64,000 nucleotides of DNA from an uncultured Mycoplasmatota bacterium (GTDB lineage: Bacteria > Bacillota_I > Bacilli_A > RF39 > UBA660): positions 37,713-101,712 of the forward strand of contig URQZ01000003.1 of the NCBI GenBank assembly GCA_900550255.1. The letters are read 5' to 3'. How positions within the stretch are numbered: the first letter of the stretch is position 1; every line of letters begins with the position of its first letter. Under the pieces are notes generated by a model. That model worked only from the letters and a program-made list of their open reading frames with translations, did no database searches and was not told the DNA's origin. Below are positions 1 through 7,592 of the stretch, piece by piece. The translations under genes were made by a program, and so were the position numbers.

Positions 1-860
1 TCACCAACACTAATATCAGGAAGTCCTGCAATAGCGATAATATCGCCTGCTTCTGCCTCTTCTATTTCAATTCTTTTTAATCCTAAAAAACCAAATAATT
101 TAGCAATTCTAAATTGTTTAACACTTCCATCTATTCTCATACATGATACAGTTTGATTTACTTTCACTTTTCCTCGTTTAACAACACCTATTCCAATTCT
201 ACCAACAAAATCATTATAATCTAATAAGGCTGGTTGAAATTGTAATCCACCTTCAACACTTACAGTTGGATCTGGAATTGTATTAATTATTAAATCTAAA
301 ATATGATCCATTGTTTTTTCTTGCGTATTTACATCTGGATCAAGACTACTAGTTCCTGATAAGGCTGATGCATATACGACTGGGAATTCTAATTGATCTT
401 CATTTGCTCCAAGTTCGATAAATAGATCTAGTACTTCATCTACTACTTCTAATGGTCTTGCAGTTGGTTTATCAATTTTATTTACAACTAAAATAGGTGT
501 AACTCCTGCTTCTAATGCTTTTTTCAAAACAAATCTTGTTTGTGGCATTGTTCCTTCATAAGCATCAACAACAAGTAAAACACCGTCTACCATATTCATA
601 ATTCTTTCTACTTCGCCACCAAAATCAGCATGTCCTGGTGTATCTAAAATATTAATACGATAATCTTTATAATTGATAGCTGTCGTTTTAGCCAAAATAG
701 TAATACCTCTTTCTTTTTCAATCGCATTACTATCCATTACACGTTCATCTACAGTTTCATTTTCTCTAAATGTTCCTGATTGTTTTAATAATTGGTCTAC
801 TAGTGTTGTTTTACCATGATCTACATGGGCTATTATTGCAACATTTTTTATTTTTTTCAT
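1..860 (-). CDS. typA: Ribosome-associated GTPase TypA/BipA (3' end cut by window edge)
   Basis: The reverse strand from 860 to the left edge is open and encodes about 286 residues of a translational GTPase. The N-terminus carries the P-loop [10 protein letters not shown], followed by switch regions ([24 protein letters not shown]) and the guanine-specificity motif NKID. ILAKTTA and the region [10 protein letters not shown] are typical of BipA/TypA rather than EF-G or LepA. TypA binds the 70S ribosome and aids 50S assembly and growth at low temperature. Start ATG at 858-860. The C-terminal half lies outside the window. An extended -10 promoter sits just upstream (887-916). The upstream neighbour is the amidotransferase gene ending at 935. 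Confidence 0.95.
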   Translation of the reverse strand, partial: MKKIKNVAIIAHVDHGKTTLVDQLLKQSGTFRENETVDERVMDSNAIEKERGITILAKTTAINYKDYRINILDTPGHADFGGEVERIMNMVDGVLLVVDAYEGTMPQTRFVLKKALEAGVTPILVVNKIDKPTARPLEVVDEVLDLFIELGANEDQLEFPVVYASALSGTSSLDPDVNTQEKTMDHILDLIINTIPDPTVSVEGGLQFQPALLDYNDFVGRIGIGVVKRGKVKVNQTVSCMRIDGSVKQFRIAKLFGFLGLKRIEIEEAEAGDIIAIAGLPDISVG

Positions 861-886
861 AAAATCACTTCTCTCTTGCCTGCGCT

Positions 887-916
887 ATTATATCACATAT
901 TGTCATTTAAAGTAAA
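887..916 (-). promoter_or_regulatory. Promoter of typA (extended -10)
   Basis: On the minus strand TATAAT is preceded by TGA (TGATATAAT), an extended -10. The -35 region is weak (TTTACT at 18 bp). It lies 27 bp upstream of the typA start, after the end of the amidotransferase gene. Confidence 0.5.
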
Positions 917-934
917 GTTAAGAAAAAAGCAATT

Positions 935-1642
935 TTATTTTTTGCCTTTTCTTTTTTTATATACTTTAGCTGCTTCTATAAATTCTCCAAAAATTAATTG
1001 ACTATTTTCATCTTCTTTTGGCAATAATTCTGGATGCCATTGAAATCCCATATTAAATAAACTTTTAGGGTTTTCAATTGCTTCTATTATCCCATCTTCT
1101 GAAACAGCTGATACATCTAAATTGGTATCTGGAATGTGGTAATTATGACGACTATTTACTTCAATTATATCTTTATTTAAAATACTATATAGTTTTGTAT
1201 TTTTACAAATCATAACTTTATGTTGATAAACATTTTTACTATGATGTTCTATAAATCCATCATTTTTGACTGTTTTTAAATTAGGACAATTATTAGATGC
1301 CATTATTTGCATACCTGCACATATCCCTAAATAAGGAATATCCTTTTGTAATGCATATTTATATATTTCACGTTCATGATCATACACTTTTAGAGCTCCA
1401 GGTTTAATTATTGCATCACAAAGTGATATATTTTCTCTAAGTTCTCTTAATTCTATATCACTCATTTTTTTAATATCTCTTAATCTTTTTTCAATATAAT
1501 TTTCTATTTGTGTTGGGAACAATCCAATTGGAACGCCACCACTTCTTACAACCCACTCAATAATTGGTTGTAATATTTCATAAATAACATCACCATCCTT
1601 ATCTTGATAAGGCCATTCAACTATTCCAATAAGTGGTTTCAT
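935..1642 (-). CDS. Class I glutamine amidotransferase-like protein, gamma-glutamyl-GABA hydrolase (PuuD/peptidase C26) family
   Basis: About 235 residues with the class I amidotransferase triad. The nucleophile elbow is YLGICAGMQ (Cys near residue 108) and the C-terminal His/Glu are in FQWHPE (about residues 203-205). Stand-alone C26 proteins hydrolyse gamma-glutamyl bonds, for example gamma-Glu-GABA in putrescine breakdown. The real substrate here is unknown. A GTG at 1651 overlaps the upstream TGA (GTGA), but AGAAGGA is correctly spaced for the ATG at 1642, so that start is preferred. The gene lies directly behind the ART-like gene and is probably co-transcribed with it. Confidence 0.85.
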   Translation of the reverse strand: MKPLIGIVEWPYQDKDGDVIYEILQPIIEWVVRSGGVPIGLFPTQIENYIEKRLRDIKKMSDIELRELRENISLCDAIIKPGALKVYDHEREIYKYALQKDIPYLGICAGMQIMASNNCPNLKTVKNDGFIEHHSKNVYQHKVMICKNTKLYSILNKDIIEVNSRHNYHIPDTNLDVSAVSEDGIIEAIENPKSLFNMGFQWHPELLPKEDENSQLIFGEFIEAAKVYKKRKGKK

Positions 1643-1647
1643 ATTAA

Positions 1648-2319
1648 TCACATCCTTCTATATGTTTTTGTTTTTTGCTTTGTTAATTCTGTTTTAATTA
1701 TATTTGGTAATTCTTTTTCGCATTCCTTTTCAAGTATTTTTTGTTTTTCAGGGGTTATTAATAAATTATTATTGTTTTCTATATCATAACATGTTAAATA
1801 TTGTTTATCTTTTTTACAATAATTAGCTAGCGTAAAACTACGACTTTTTCTTTTAGCATCTGGATCTGCTTTATATGGAATAATTATCCCGCTATCTCGA
1901 TATTGTAATAATTGATTATCGGAAAGATTTAAATAATTATTATTAAAAATTTTCCCAGGTTCAAATTGATCTATATTATCGATAATTTTTCCATCATCTA
2001 TTTCAAGGCATAATATATATCTTAAAGATTTTTTATCTAAGTTTGCATATTTACTAGCAACGAAATAATCTGAAGTTAGTGAAATCCAAGGACTTCTTAA
2101 CGCACTACTAACTAATTTTCCACTAATATGACCAAAAATAAAACTTAAAATATCTTTTTCATTTTTTTCTTTATAGCATAAATCATACATTTCTATTGTT
2201 TTTTTCTTGTTTTTGCAATTTTCTAAATTGTTATATGATCTATATAATGTAGAATTTATTTTTTTCAATCTTTCTAATTCTTCTAAATCTTCTTTTGTTA
2301 ATGCCCTATATAATATCAT
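1648..2319 (-). CDS. Unknown protein with possible ADP-ribosyltransferase-like fold
   Basis: 223 residues, not assigned to a family by recognition. The N-terminus MILYRAL, a central SPWISLTSDYFVASKYA (about residues 76-92) and a following hydrophobic strand ending CLEID (Glu106) resemble the Arg / S-x-S / Glu strand pattern of ART-fold domains. This is a pattern resemblance only. The tail is Lys-rich. No signal peptide or membrane segment is seen. A TTG-initiated version reaching 2331 would contain the Shine-Dalgarno GGAGGT within its first codons, so ATG 2319 is taken. The gene has its own promoter (2343-2371) and ends in TGA next to the amidotransferase start. Confidence 0.6.
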   Translation of the reverse strand: MILYRALTKEDLEELERLKKINSTLYRSYNNLENCKNKKKTIEMYDLCYKEKNEKDILSFIFGHISGKLVSSALRSPWISLTSDYFVASKYANLDKKSLRYILCLEIDDGKIIDNIDQFEPGKIFNNNYLNLSDNQLLQYRDSGIIIPYKADPDAKRKSRSFTLANYCKKDKQYLTCYDIENNNNLLITPEKQKILEKECEKELPNIIKTELTKQKTKTYRRM

Positions 2320-2342
2320 TTTTACCTCCAAAATTTTATGTT

Positions 2343-2371
2343 ATACTACATCTTTTTTCTAAACTTGTCAA
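2343..2371 (-). promoter_or_regulatory. Promoter of the ART-like gene
   Basis: Minus-strand -35 TTGACA (2366-2371), 17-bp spacer, -10 TAGTAT (2343-2348). It overlaps, on the opposite strand, sequence upstream of the nuclease gene, so the two genes diverge from a shared intergenic region of about 80 bp. Confidence 0.6.
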
Positions 2372-2376
2372 ATTAA

Positions 2377-2385
2377 TGATATAAT
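2377..2385 (+). promoter_or_regulatory. Extended -10 of the nuclease gene
   Basis: TGATATAAT, followed 15 bp later by the ATG with a weak GGTGAAAGT Shine-Dalgarno, implying a very short leader. A second TATAAT overlaps at 2386-2391 and would place TTGTCA 15 bp upstream. Confidence 0.4.
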
Positions 2386-2400
2386 TATAATGGTGAAAGT

Positions 2401-3000
2401 ATGAAGAAAGTAGTAGTAATGATTGTAATTTTATTTTTAAATATAAATGTATATGCGAAAGAAGTAGTTAAACTAGATAAATGTGTTGATGGAGATACTG
2501 CTTGGTTTTATTATAATAATGAAGTAAGTAAATTTAGATTTTTAGCAATAGATACTCCAGAATCAACAAATAAAATTGAAGCCTATGGAAAAGAAGCAAG
2601 TAATTATACTTGTGATAGATTAACTAAAGCTAAAAAAATTGAAGTAGAATTTGATCCTAATTCTAATCAAAAAGATAAATATGATAGATATTTAGCTTGG
2701 ATTTTTGTTGATGGAAAATTATTACAAGCTGATATTGTTGAAAAAGGATATGCAGAAGTAAAATATTTATATGGCGATTACAAATATACTGATGAATTAA
2801 AAGCGCTAGAAAAGAAGGCAAAAGGAAATAGACTTGGTATTTATAGCGATTATGAAAATAACGATCAACAAAATAATGCTTTATACTTTTTAGCCCTTAT
2901 TGTAATTATTATACTATTCATTTTTAGTAAAAGTTTTCGTAGAAAATGTTTAAAACAAATAAAAAAAGATGCTATTAAGAAAGTTAAAAAAAGTCATTAG
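2401..3000 (+). CDS. Membrane-anchored thermonuclease (SNase-like domain)
   Basis: 199 residues. There is an N-terminal signal sequence (about 1-19, ending VYAK), then a staphylococcal-nuclease OB domain (about 20-150). Catalytic-type residues are visible: Arg46 and Glu54 in FRFLAIDTPES, and Arg96 in DKYDRYLAW. Family members cut DNA and RNA with calcium. Unlike secreted Nuc, this protein ends with a hydrophobic segment (about 160-176) and a Lys/Arg-rich tail, so the nuclease probably stays tethered on the outer face of the membrane. It is transcribed opposite to nearly all neighbours, and a strong terminator follows at 3022-3047. Confidence 0.88.
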   Translation: MKKVVVMIVILFLNINVYAKEVVKLDKCVDGDTAWFYYNNEVSKFRFLAIDTPESTNKIEAYGKEASNYTCDRLTKAKKIEVEFDPNSNQKDKYDRYLAWIFVDGKLLQADIVEKGYAEVKYLYGDYKYTDELKALEKKAKGNRLGIYSDYENNDQQNNALYFLALIVIIILFIFSKSFRRKCLKQIKKDAIKKVKKSH

Positions 3001-3021
3001 AATTTCTAAATTGTAATTTCA

Positions 3022-3047
3022 ACCGCACCACAATGGTGTGGTTTTTT
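3022..3047 (+). terminator. Rho-independent terminator of the nuclease gene
   Basis: Nine-pair stem ACCGCACCA / TGGTGTGGT (one G-T pair), loop CAA, then six T. Confidence 0.85.
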
Positions 3048-3056
3048 GATATAAAT

Positions 3057-3083
3057 AAAAGAGCCCACCAGCTAGGAGGACTC
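3057..3083 (-). terminator. Probable terminator of the Nudix gene
   Basis: On the minus strand GAGTCCTCC and GGTGGGCTC pair with one mismatch and one wobble around loop TAGCT, followed by TTTTATTT. It lies about 50 bp past the Nudix stop and converges with the nuclease terminator. Confidence 0.6.
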
Positions 3084-3130
3084 CTATATATACACGATTA
3101 CCTAAAAAAAAGTAAGTAAAAATATATAAA

Positions 3131-3565
3131 TTATTGAAAATATTTATTTAAAATATAATCCATACTAATTTTAACATCTTCAAAAACATTTATTTTATCT
3201 AATTCTTCTCGTGTAAACCATTTTATATTTAATGATTCTTCTTTATCCATCTTTGGTTCTTCATCATTAATAGGAATTGCTGGATAAGTTATATCTATAT
3301 GCATTTGACCTTCTAAATTCCTATTACATTGAATAGCAAGTGGTCTAATAAAATCATTTTCACGTGGAAAACGTTCACCCAATAGTTTTACTTTTAAACC
3401 TGTTTCTTCATAGACTTCTCTTTGGGCTGCTTCTTCTGGAGTTTCATTATGTTCTATATGACCACCTGGTTGTACCCATTTTTTAAATTTTTTATGTTTT
3501 ACTAAAAGTATTTTTTTTGTATGTGGATCTATAATAAAAACAGAAGCACAAAAATGTCGATTCAT
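3131..3565 (-). CDS. Nudix hydrolase
   Basis: 144 residues with an intact Nudix box: G-G-H-I-E-H-N-E followed by REVYEETGL (about residues 33-55), matching GX5EX7REUXEEXGU. These enzymes hydrolyse nucleoside diphosphates linked to another moiety, using divalent metal held by the REXXEE glutamates. The substrate cannot be read from the sequence. It is followed by the terminator at 3057-3083. The start lies 35 bp downstream of the DUF421 gene, so the two may share a transcript. Confidence 0.9.
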   Translation of the reverse strand: MNRHFCASVFIIDPHTKKILLVKHKKFKKWVQPGGHIEHNETPEEAAQREVYEETGLKVKLLGERFPRENDFIRPLAIQCNRNLEGQMHIDITYPAIPINDEEPKMDKEESLNIKWFTREELDKINVFEDVKISMDYILNKYFQ

Positions 3566-3600
3566 ATTATCACCAATACAATTTTAACAAAGATATTTAT

Positions 3601-4317
3601 TTATTCCAATACATTATGTACTTTTATATTATTGTTTTTGTCAAAAATTGTTAACTTATCATTCTTATCTAATATAGCTAAAATAATATCATCATATTCT
3701 TTATATCCTTTTACTTTTAATTCTTTTTCTAACCAATTTATACTTTTATTCATATTTTCTAAGTTATTTTGCATTATAACACCATCAATAATAACATTTG
3801 CTTGAAGATCTTCTTGTGCTACTTTTTTCTTCATGTCATTAGGTGTTAATGGTTTGTATTCTGATTTTGGCATTATACTTATTTTACCATTGGCTTCCAT
3901 TATGGCATATTCAATTTGAGTTAAATCATAATAACCATTGATTCTGCATTGTTCTAATAAATCATTTATATCAATCATAACATGCTTCATAGCTTTTTCT
4001 ATTATCTTTCCATTTTGAATAATAACTGTCGGTACTCCTATAAAAAAGCGTCTGATTCTTATGCTTTTCATTGTTAATAGTGATATTAAATATGCAAATA
4101 ATCCAAATGTAAGTAAAGCCATAACTCCGTTTATAAATTGTACATCTAAATTCATTGTCATTTCAGCAGTAAAGTTACCTATTGATATTCCTATTACATA
4201 ATCAAACAAGCTTAATTCTGATACTTGCTTTTTACCTATTAATTTAGTAACTAAAAACAGTATAAATAAAGATAGTAAACTTCTTGGTATTATTAATAAA
4301 GCTTCAATGATATCCAT
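3601..4317 (-). CDS. DUF421 (YetF-like) membrane protein
   Basis: 238 residues. Three hydrophobic segments lie in the first about 85 residues and include the family signature around LIGKKQVSELSLFDYVIGI. A soluble domain follows with GVPTVIIQNGKI (about 93-105) and Asp/Asn-rich strands, as in Bacillus YetF/YdfS-type proteins. The function of this family is not settled. It lies between tagO and the Nudix gene on the same strand. The ATG at 4317 follows an AGAGGTGAT Shine-Dalgarno sequence. Confidence 0.85.
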   Translation of the reverse strand: MDIIEALLIIPRSLLSLFILFLVTKLIGKKQVSELSLFDYVIGISIGNFTAEMTMNLDVQFINGVMALLTFGLFAYLISLLTMKSIRIRRFFIGVPTVIIQNGKIIEKAMKHVMIDINDLLEQCRINGYYDLTQIEYAIMEANGKISIMPKSEYKPLTPNDMKKKVAQEDLQANVIIDGVIMQNNLENMNKSINWLEKELKVKGYKEYDDIILAILDKNDKLTIFDKNNNIKVHNVLE

Positions 4318-4362
4318 ATCATCACCTCTTTAATAGTATTTTAAAATTTAATAATTTTATAC

Positions 4363-4392
4363 AAAAAAAGTTCTTACTTAGAACTTTTTTTC
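4363..4392 (-). terminator. Terminator overlapping the tagO stop codon
   Basis: Minus strand AAAAAAAGTTC, loop containing the TAA stop, then GAACTTTTTTT. The hairpin is symmetric and could act in both directions. Confidence 0.75.
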
Positions 4393-5450
4393 CTTTTTTT
4401 TACTATTTTTTTCTTTAATTCTTTACTATCAACGACAACATTTGTTTTTGCTACAAAAATAATTACAATCAAAAGTAAAATTCCATAAATTATATATCCT
4501 AATTTATTATCTTTTAAAACATAAACGATTGAAGCACTCGCAAATAAAAGATCAATCACATAAATTATTAAAACAGTTGTTCTTTGAGATAAATTACGAT
4601 TCAATAGTTGATGATGGATATGATATTTATCTCCTGTTGTTATTTTTTCTCCTTTTATAGCACGCCTTAAAATAGCAAATATAGTGTCCAATATTGGAAT
4701 TGCTATAACAAGTAGCGGAATTATCAAAGACGTCATAGTTACATTTTTAAATCCAAGCAAAGCAATAACCGCTATCATAAATCCCATAAACATAGATCCT
4801 GAATCGCCAGCAAATATGCTAGCAGGATTGAAATTATAAACTAAGAATCCTAAAGTCGCACCAAGCATGACGAAACTTAAAACAAAATCTAATCCCATTT
4901 TTCCTTGAATTGTAGCAATTATACCTATTGTTAAAAAGTATATAGAACTAATTCCACCTGATAGTCCATCTAAACCATCTATCAGATTAATACAATTTAT
5001 ACATCCTAATATAAAGAAAATTGTTAAAGGATAAGACAAAATATTAAAATCTATATATAAACCAAAAGCACTTACATCTTTTAATAAAACATTGCCATAA
5101 AAAACAATAATTAATGAAGCACATAACTGGCCTACAAATTTTGTTAATGGTTTTAATTCAGTAATATCATCTATAACTCCAGTTAAAACAATTATAAAAC
5201 TTCCTATTAAAATGGCATTCATAGTTGAACTATGTGTTCCATAAATCATATACCCAAATAAAAAGCCTAAAAAGATAGCTATTCCACCTAATTTTGGAAC
5301 TGGTTTTTTATGTATATGTCTTCCACCCATATTATTATCTACAGCATTTATTTGAATTGCAATATTTTTAATAAAAGGTACTACTATTAATACAAATACA
5401 AATGACGTAAGTACCGTAATTATTATTTTTGATATAACTTCATGATTCAT
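4374..5450 (-). CDS. tagO: Undecaprenyl-phosphate GlcNAc-1-phosphate transferase (TagO/WecA, MraY family)
   Basis: 358 residues with about ten membrane segments. Family motifs are present: the double Asp in GVIDDITELKP, NLIDGLDGLSGG, FAGDSGSMFMGF and the His loop HIHHQLLNRN. TagO moves GlcNAc-1-phosphate from UDP-GlcNAc to undecaprenyl phosphate, the first step of wall teichoic acid or other surface glycopolymers. The His-loop and the absence of MraY-specific Park-nucleotide motifs favour TagO/WecA over MraY. The C-terminus is a Lys-rich cytoplasmic tail. It has its own promoter at 5466-5494. Confidence 0.92.
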   Translation of the reverse strand: MNHEVISKIIITVLTSFVFVLIVVPFIKNIAIQINAVDNNMGGRHIHKKPVPKLGGIAIFLGFLFGYMIYGTHSSTMNAILIGSFIIVLTGVIDDITELKPLTKFVGQLCASLIIVFYGNVLLKDVSAFGLYIDFNILSYPLTIFFILGCINCINLIDGLDGLSGGISSIYFLTIGIIATIQGKMGLDFVLSFVMLGATLGFLVYNFNPASIFAGDSGSMFMGFMIAVIALLGFKNVTMTSLIIPLLVIAIPILDTIFAILRRAIKGEKITTGDKYHIHHQLLNRNLSQRTTVLIIYVIDLLFASASIVYVLKDNKLGYIIYGILLLIVIIFVAKTNVVVDSKELKKKIVKKRKKSSK

Positions 5451-5465
5451 AATATCACCATCTTC

Positions 5466-5494
5466 ATTATATCATTTATTTTTTTTAGTGTCTA
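5466..5494 (-). promoter_or_regulatory. Promoter of tagO
   Basis: -35 TAGACA (5489-5494), 17-bp spacer ending in TGA, and -10 TATAAT (5466-5471). Matches both a regular and an extended -10 promoter, 16 bp upstream of the start. Confidence 0.7.
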
Positions 5495-5500
5495 TAAAAG

Positions 5501-5525
5501 AAAAAAATAACGATTTCGTTATTTT
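5501..5525 (-). terminator. Terminator of mbl
   Basis: Ten-pair stem AAAATAACGA / TCGTTATTTT with a two-base loop, then a run of seven T on the minus strand. The 3' arm overlaps the mbl stop codon. Confidence 0.8.
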
Positions 5526-6513
5526 ATCGATCTATCAAGTGTAGATTATCTAAAAGTACTCCTGTTCCTTCAGCTACACAAGTAAGTGGGCTTTCAGCAA
5601 CAAATACTGGTACTTTTAATTCATGTGATAGTAATTGATCAAATCCTTTAATCAAAGCTCCTCCACCTGTTACAACTATTCCTTTATCAATAATATCTGC
5701 TGATAATTCTGGTGGTGTTTGTTCTAAAACACTTTTAGCTGTATGAACAATAATGTAAGCACTTTCTCTTAAAGCTTCTTCTACTTCCTCACTGCATAAA
5801 GTAATTGTATGTGGAAGTCCAGTTACTAAATCACGACCTCTTACTTCCATTTTTTCTTTTACGCTATCAGGAAATACATTTCCAATGGTTAATTTAATTT
5901 CTTCAGCGGTTCTATCACCTATTAATAATTTATATTTATCCTTAATGTATTTCATTATATCACTATCAAAAGCATTTCCTGCTACTTTAATTGATGATGA
6001 TGTAACAATTCCACCTAAAGATAATATAGCTATATCAGTAGTTCCTCCACCAATGTCAATAATCATATTTCCACTTGGTTTTGAAATATCCATTCCTGCT
6101 CCTAGGGCTGCAACTTTTGGTTCTTCATCTATAAATACTTTTCTAGCACCTGTTCGCTCAGCTGCTTCCTTTATAGCATTTTTTTCAACTTGAGTAATAT
6201 TAGAAGGACAACATATTAAAATTCTTGGACGAGATAATAGACTCTTTCCATTTACTTTTCTAATAAAGTAATTAAGCATTATTTCAGTTATTTCAAAATC
6301 TGCTATTACACCATCTTTCATTGGGCGTATAGCTTTTACTTTTCCTGGTGTTCTTCCTAACATATTTCTTGCATCATGTCCAACGGCAAGCGGTTTTTTT
6401 GTTTCTGAATCAATAGCTACTACTGAAGGCTCATTTAAAACTATTCCTTGACCTTTTATATAAATTAATACATTGGCTGTTCCTAAGTCAATTCCGATAT
6501 CTTTTGCAAACAT
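5524..6513 (-). CDS. mbl: Rod-shape actin homologue Mbl (MreB family)
   Basis: 329 residues. The start MFAKDIGIDLGTANVLIYIK and the phosphate-binding DIGGGTTDIA and late GGGALIKG motifs identify an MreB-type actin. The N-terminus matches Mbl more closely than MreB of Bacillus, and spoIIID directly upstream is the conserved spoIIID-mbl arrangement. Mbl forms membrane-associated filaments that guide lateral peptidoglycan synthesis with the elongasome. It carries its own promoter (6549-6577) besides any readthrough from spoIIID. Confidence 0.93.
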   Translation of the reverse strand: MFAKDIGIDLGTANVLIYIKGQGIVLNEPSVVAIDSETKKPLAVGHDARNMLGRTPGKVKAIRPMKDGVIADFEITEIMLNYFIRKVNGKSLLSRPRILICCPSNITQVEKNAIKEAAERTGARKVFIDEEPKVAALGAGMDISKPSGNMIIDIGGGTTDIAILSLGGIVTSSSIKVAGNAFDSDIMKYIKDKYKLLIGDRTAEEIKLTIGNVFPDSVKEKMEVRGRDLVTGLPHTITLCSEEVEEALRESAYIIVHTAKSVLEQTPPELSADIIDKGIVVTGGGALIKGFDQLLSHELKVPVFVAESPLTCVAEGTGVLLDNLHLIDR

Positions 6514-6548
6514 GTCCTTTCGCCTCTTTTCTATAACTACTACTGGTT

Positions 6549-6577
6549 ATTATATCACATTTATTTTTGTATTTAAA
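6549..6577 (-). promoter_or_regulatory. Promoter of mbl
   Basis: -35 TTTAAA (6572-6577), 17-bp spacer ending TGA, -10 TATAAT (6549-6554). Gives mbl vegetative expression independent of spoIIID. Confidence 0.6.
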
Positions 6578-6578
6578 G

Positions 6579-6830
6579 TTATATAGTCAAATTCTGATAC
6601 TTTTTTTTAGTTGATTCGCCACCACGAATATGTCTTATATTTAAATGATATTTTAAAATTTTATCAACTTCTAAATATTTGATTTTATCAATTTTTTTTA
6701 AACGTTCATGTAAATCTTTATGAACGGTACTTTTAGACACATTGAAATAGGTTGCTACTTCCCTAATAGTATATCCCGTTTTCAAAATATAATCCGCTTC
6801 TTTTAATACTCTTTCATTTATATAATTCAT
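6579..6830 (-). CDS. spoIIID: Sporulation transcription factor SpoIIID
   Basis: 83 residues, the usual family length. The helix-turn-helix reads TIREVATYFNVSKSTVHKDL (about residues 21-40), and the basic C-terminal region has HLNIRHIRGGESTKKKY, the SpoIIID signature. In Bacillus this mother-cell regulator activates or represses sigma-E genes and helps switch on sigK. Its position between spoIIQ and mbl is as in Bacillus. Its presence strongly suggests a sporulation programme. Confidence 0.95.
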   Translation of the reverse strand: MNYINERVLKEADYILKTGYTIREVATYFNVSKSTVHKDLHERLKKIDKIKYLEVDKILKYHLNIRHIRGGESTKKKYQNLTI

Positions 6831-6876
6831 AAAACACCTCTACTTAATTATATAAATGTTTGTTTTTTTTATACCT

Positions 6877-6899
6877 AAAAAAAAGGGATATTCCCTTTT
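6877..6899 (-). terminator. Terminator of spoIIQ
   Basis: Eight-pair stem AAAAGGGA / TCCCTTTT with loop ATA, followed by eight T on the minus strand, immediately after the spoIIQ stop. Confidence 0.85.
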
Positions 6900-6900
6900 A

Positions 6901-7539
6901 TTATTGAGCTTGTTGATTATTAAATTGTTCTTCTGGATTGATTACTTTGCCATCTTGTATAAGTTCAAAGTAAACATGGTTTTTTAAACTTGTATCAATA
7001 TTTGATGTACCTGCCTTAGCAATTGGTTGTCCTTGGCTTACTTTGTCATCTTTTTTAACGCTAACGTCTTTTAAACTTTGATATACTGATGTTAAGTTAT
7101 TATTATGTTTTATTTCAACTATGTTTCCAAGTAATTCATCTTCTCTTACACTAGTTACTGTTCCATCTAAAACTGCAACAACATCAAAATCATCTACGCC
7201 TCCATATGAAACCCCTGTACTTTGCATATATGTATCTTCATGAAAGAAAATGGAATTTTTTTGTGTTTCTTCTTCACCTTTGTAATCATAGTAGTTTTTA
7301 ACAATTTTTACTTTTTCATCGGTATATGGTCTTATAAGTTGAACACCATTTGCTTCATTCATAACAGGAACTGTTTCATCAAAAATAGTTTTTGATACAT
7401 ATCCATAGTTTTCATCATTTTCTTTAAAACTATCTTTTGCGATTGATGTTTCAATAAGATAAATTGTTCCTATTAAAGCAATAATTCCTATACTATAAAT
7501 TGCATATACTGCTGATTTTTTTATTCTTCTACTTTCCAT
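6901..7539 (-). CDS. spoIIQ: SpoIIQ-like forespore protein with degenerate M23/LytM domain
   Basis: 212 residues: a short basic N-terminus, one membrane segment (about 9-30) and an extracytoplasmic LytM fold (about 95-205). In active M23 enzymes the zinc motifs are HxGxD and HxH. Here the equivalents are S107-T-G-V-S111 and H188-V-Y190, so the catalytic ligands are largely replaced. SpoIIQ acts structurally, pairing with SpoIIIAH across the intermembrane space during engulfment, and Bacillus SpoIIQ also lacks a zinc ligand. The position between spoIID and spoIIID matches the Bacillus order and supports the assignment. Confidence 0.85.
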   Translation of the reverse strand: MESRRIKKSAVYAIYSIGIIALIGTIYLIETSIAKDSFKENDENYGYVSKTIFDETVPVMNEANGVQLIRPYTDEKVKIVKNYYDYKGEEETQKNSIFFHEDTYMQSTGVSYGGVDDFDVVAVLDGTVTSVREDELLGNIVEIKHNNNLTSVYQSLKDVSVKKDDKVSQGQPIAKAGTSNIDTSLKNHVYFELIQDGKVINPEEQFNNQQAQ

Positions 7540-7592
7540 AATTTCACCTCTATTTTAATTGTGAACAATTTATGGAATTTTATACTATTATA

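Noticed and set aside
6901..7539. Active M23 endopeptidase
   Set aside because: Zinc ligands are replaced (S..S and HxY), and the neighbourhood is spoIID-spoIIID, so SpoIIQ fits better.
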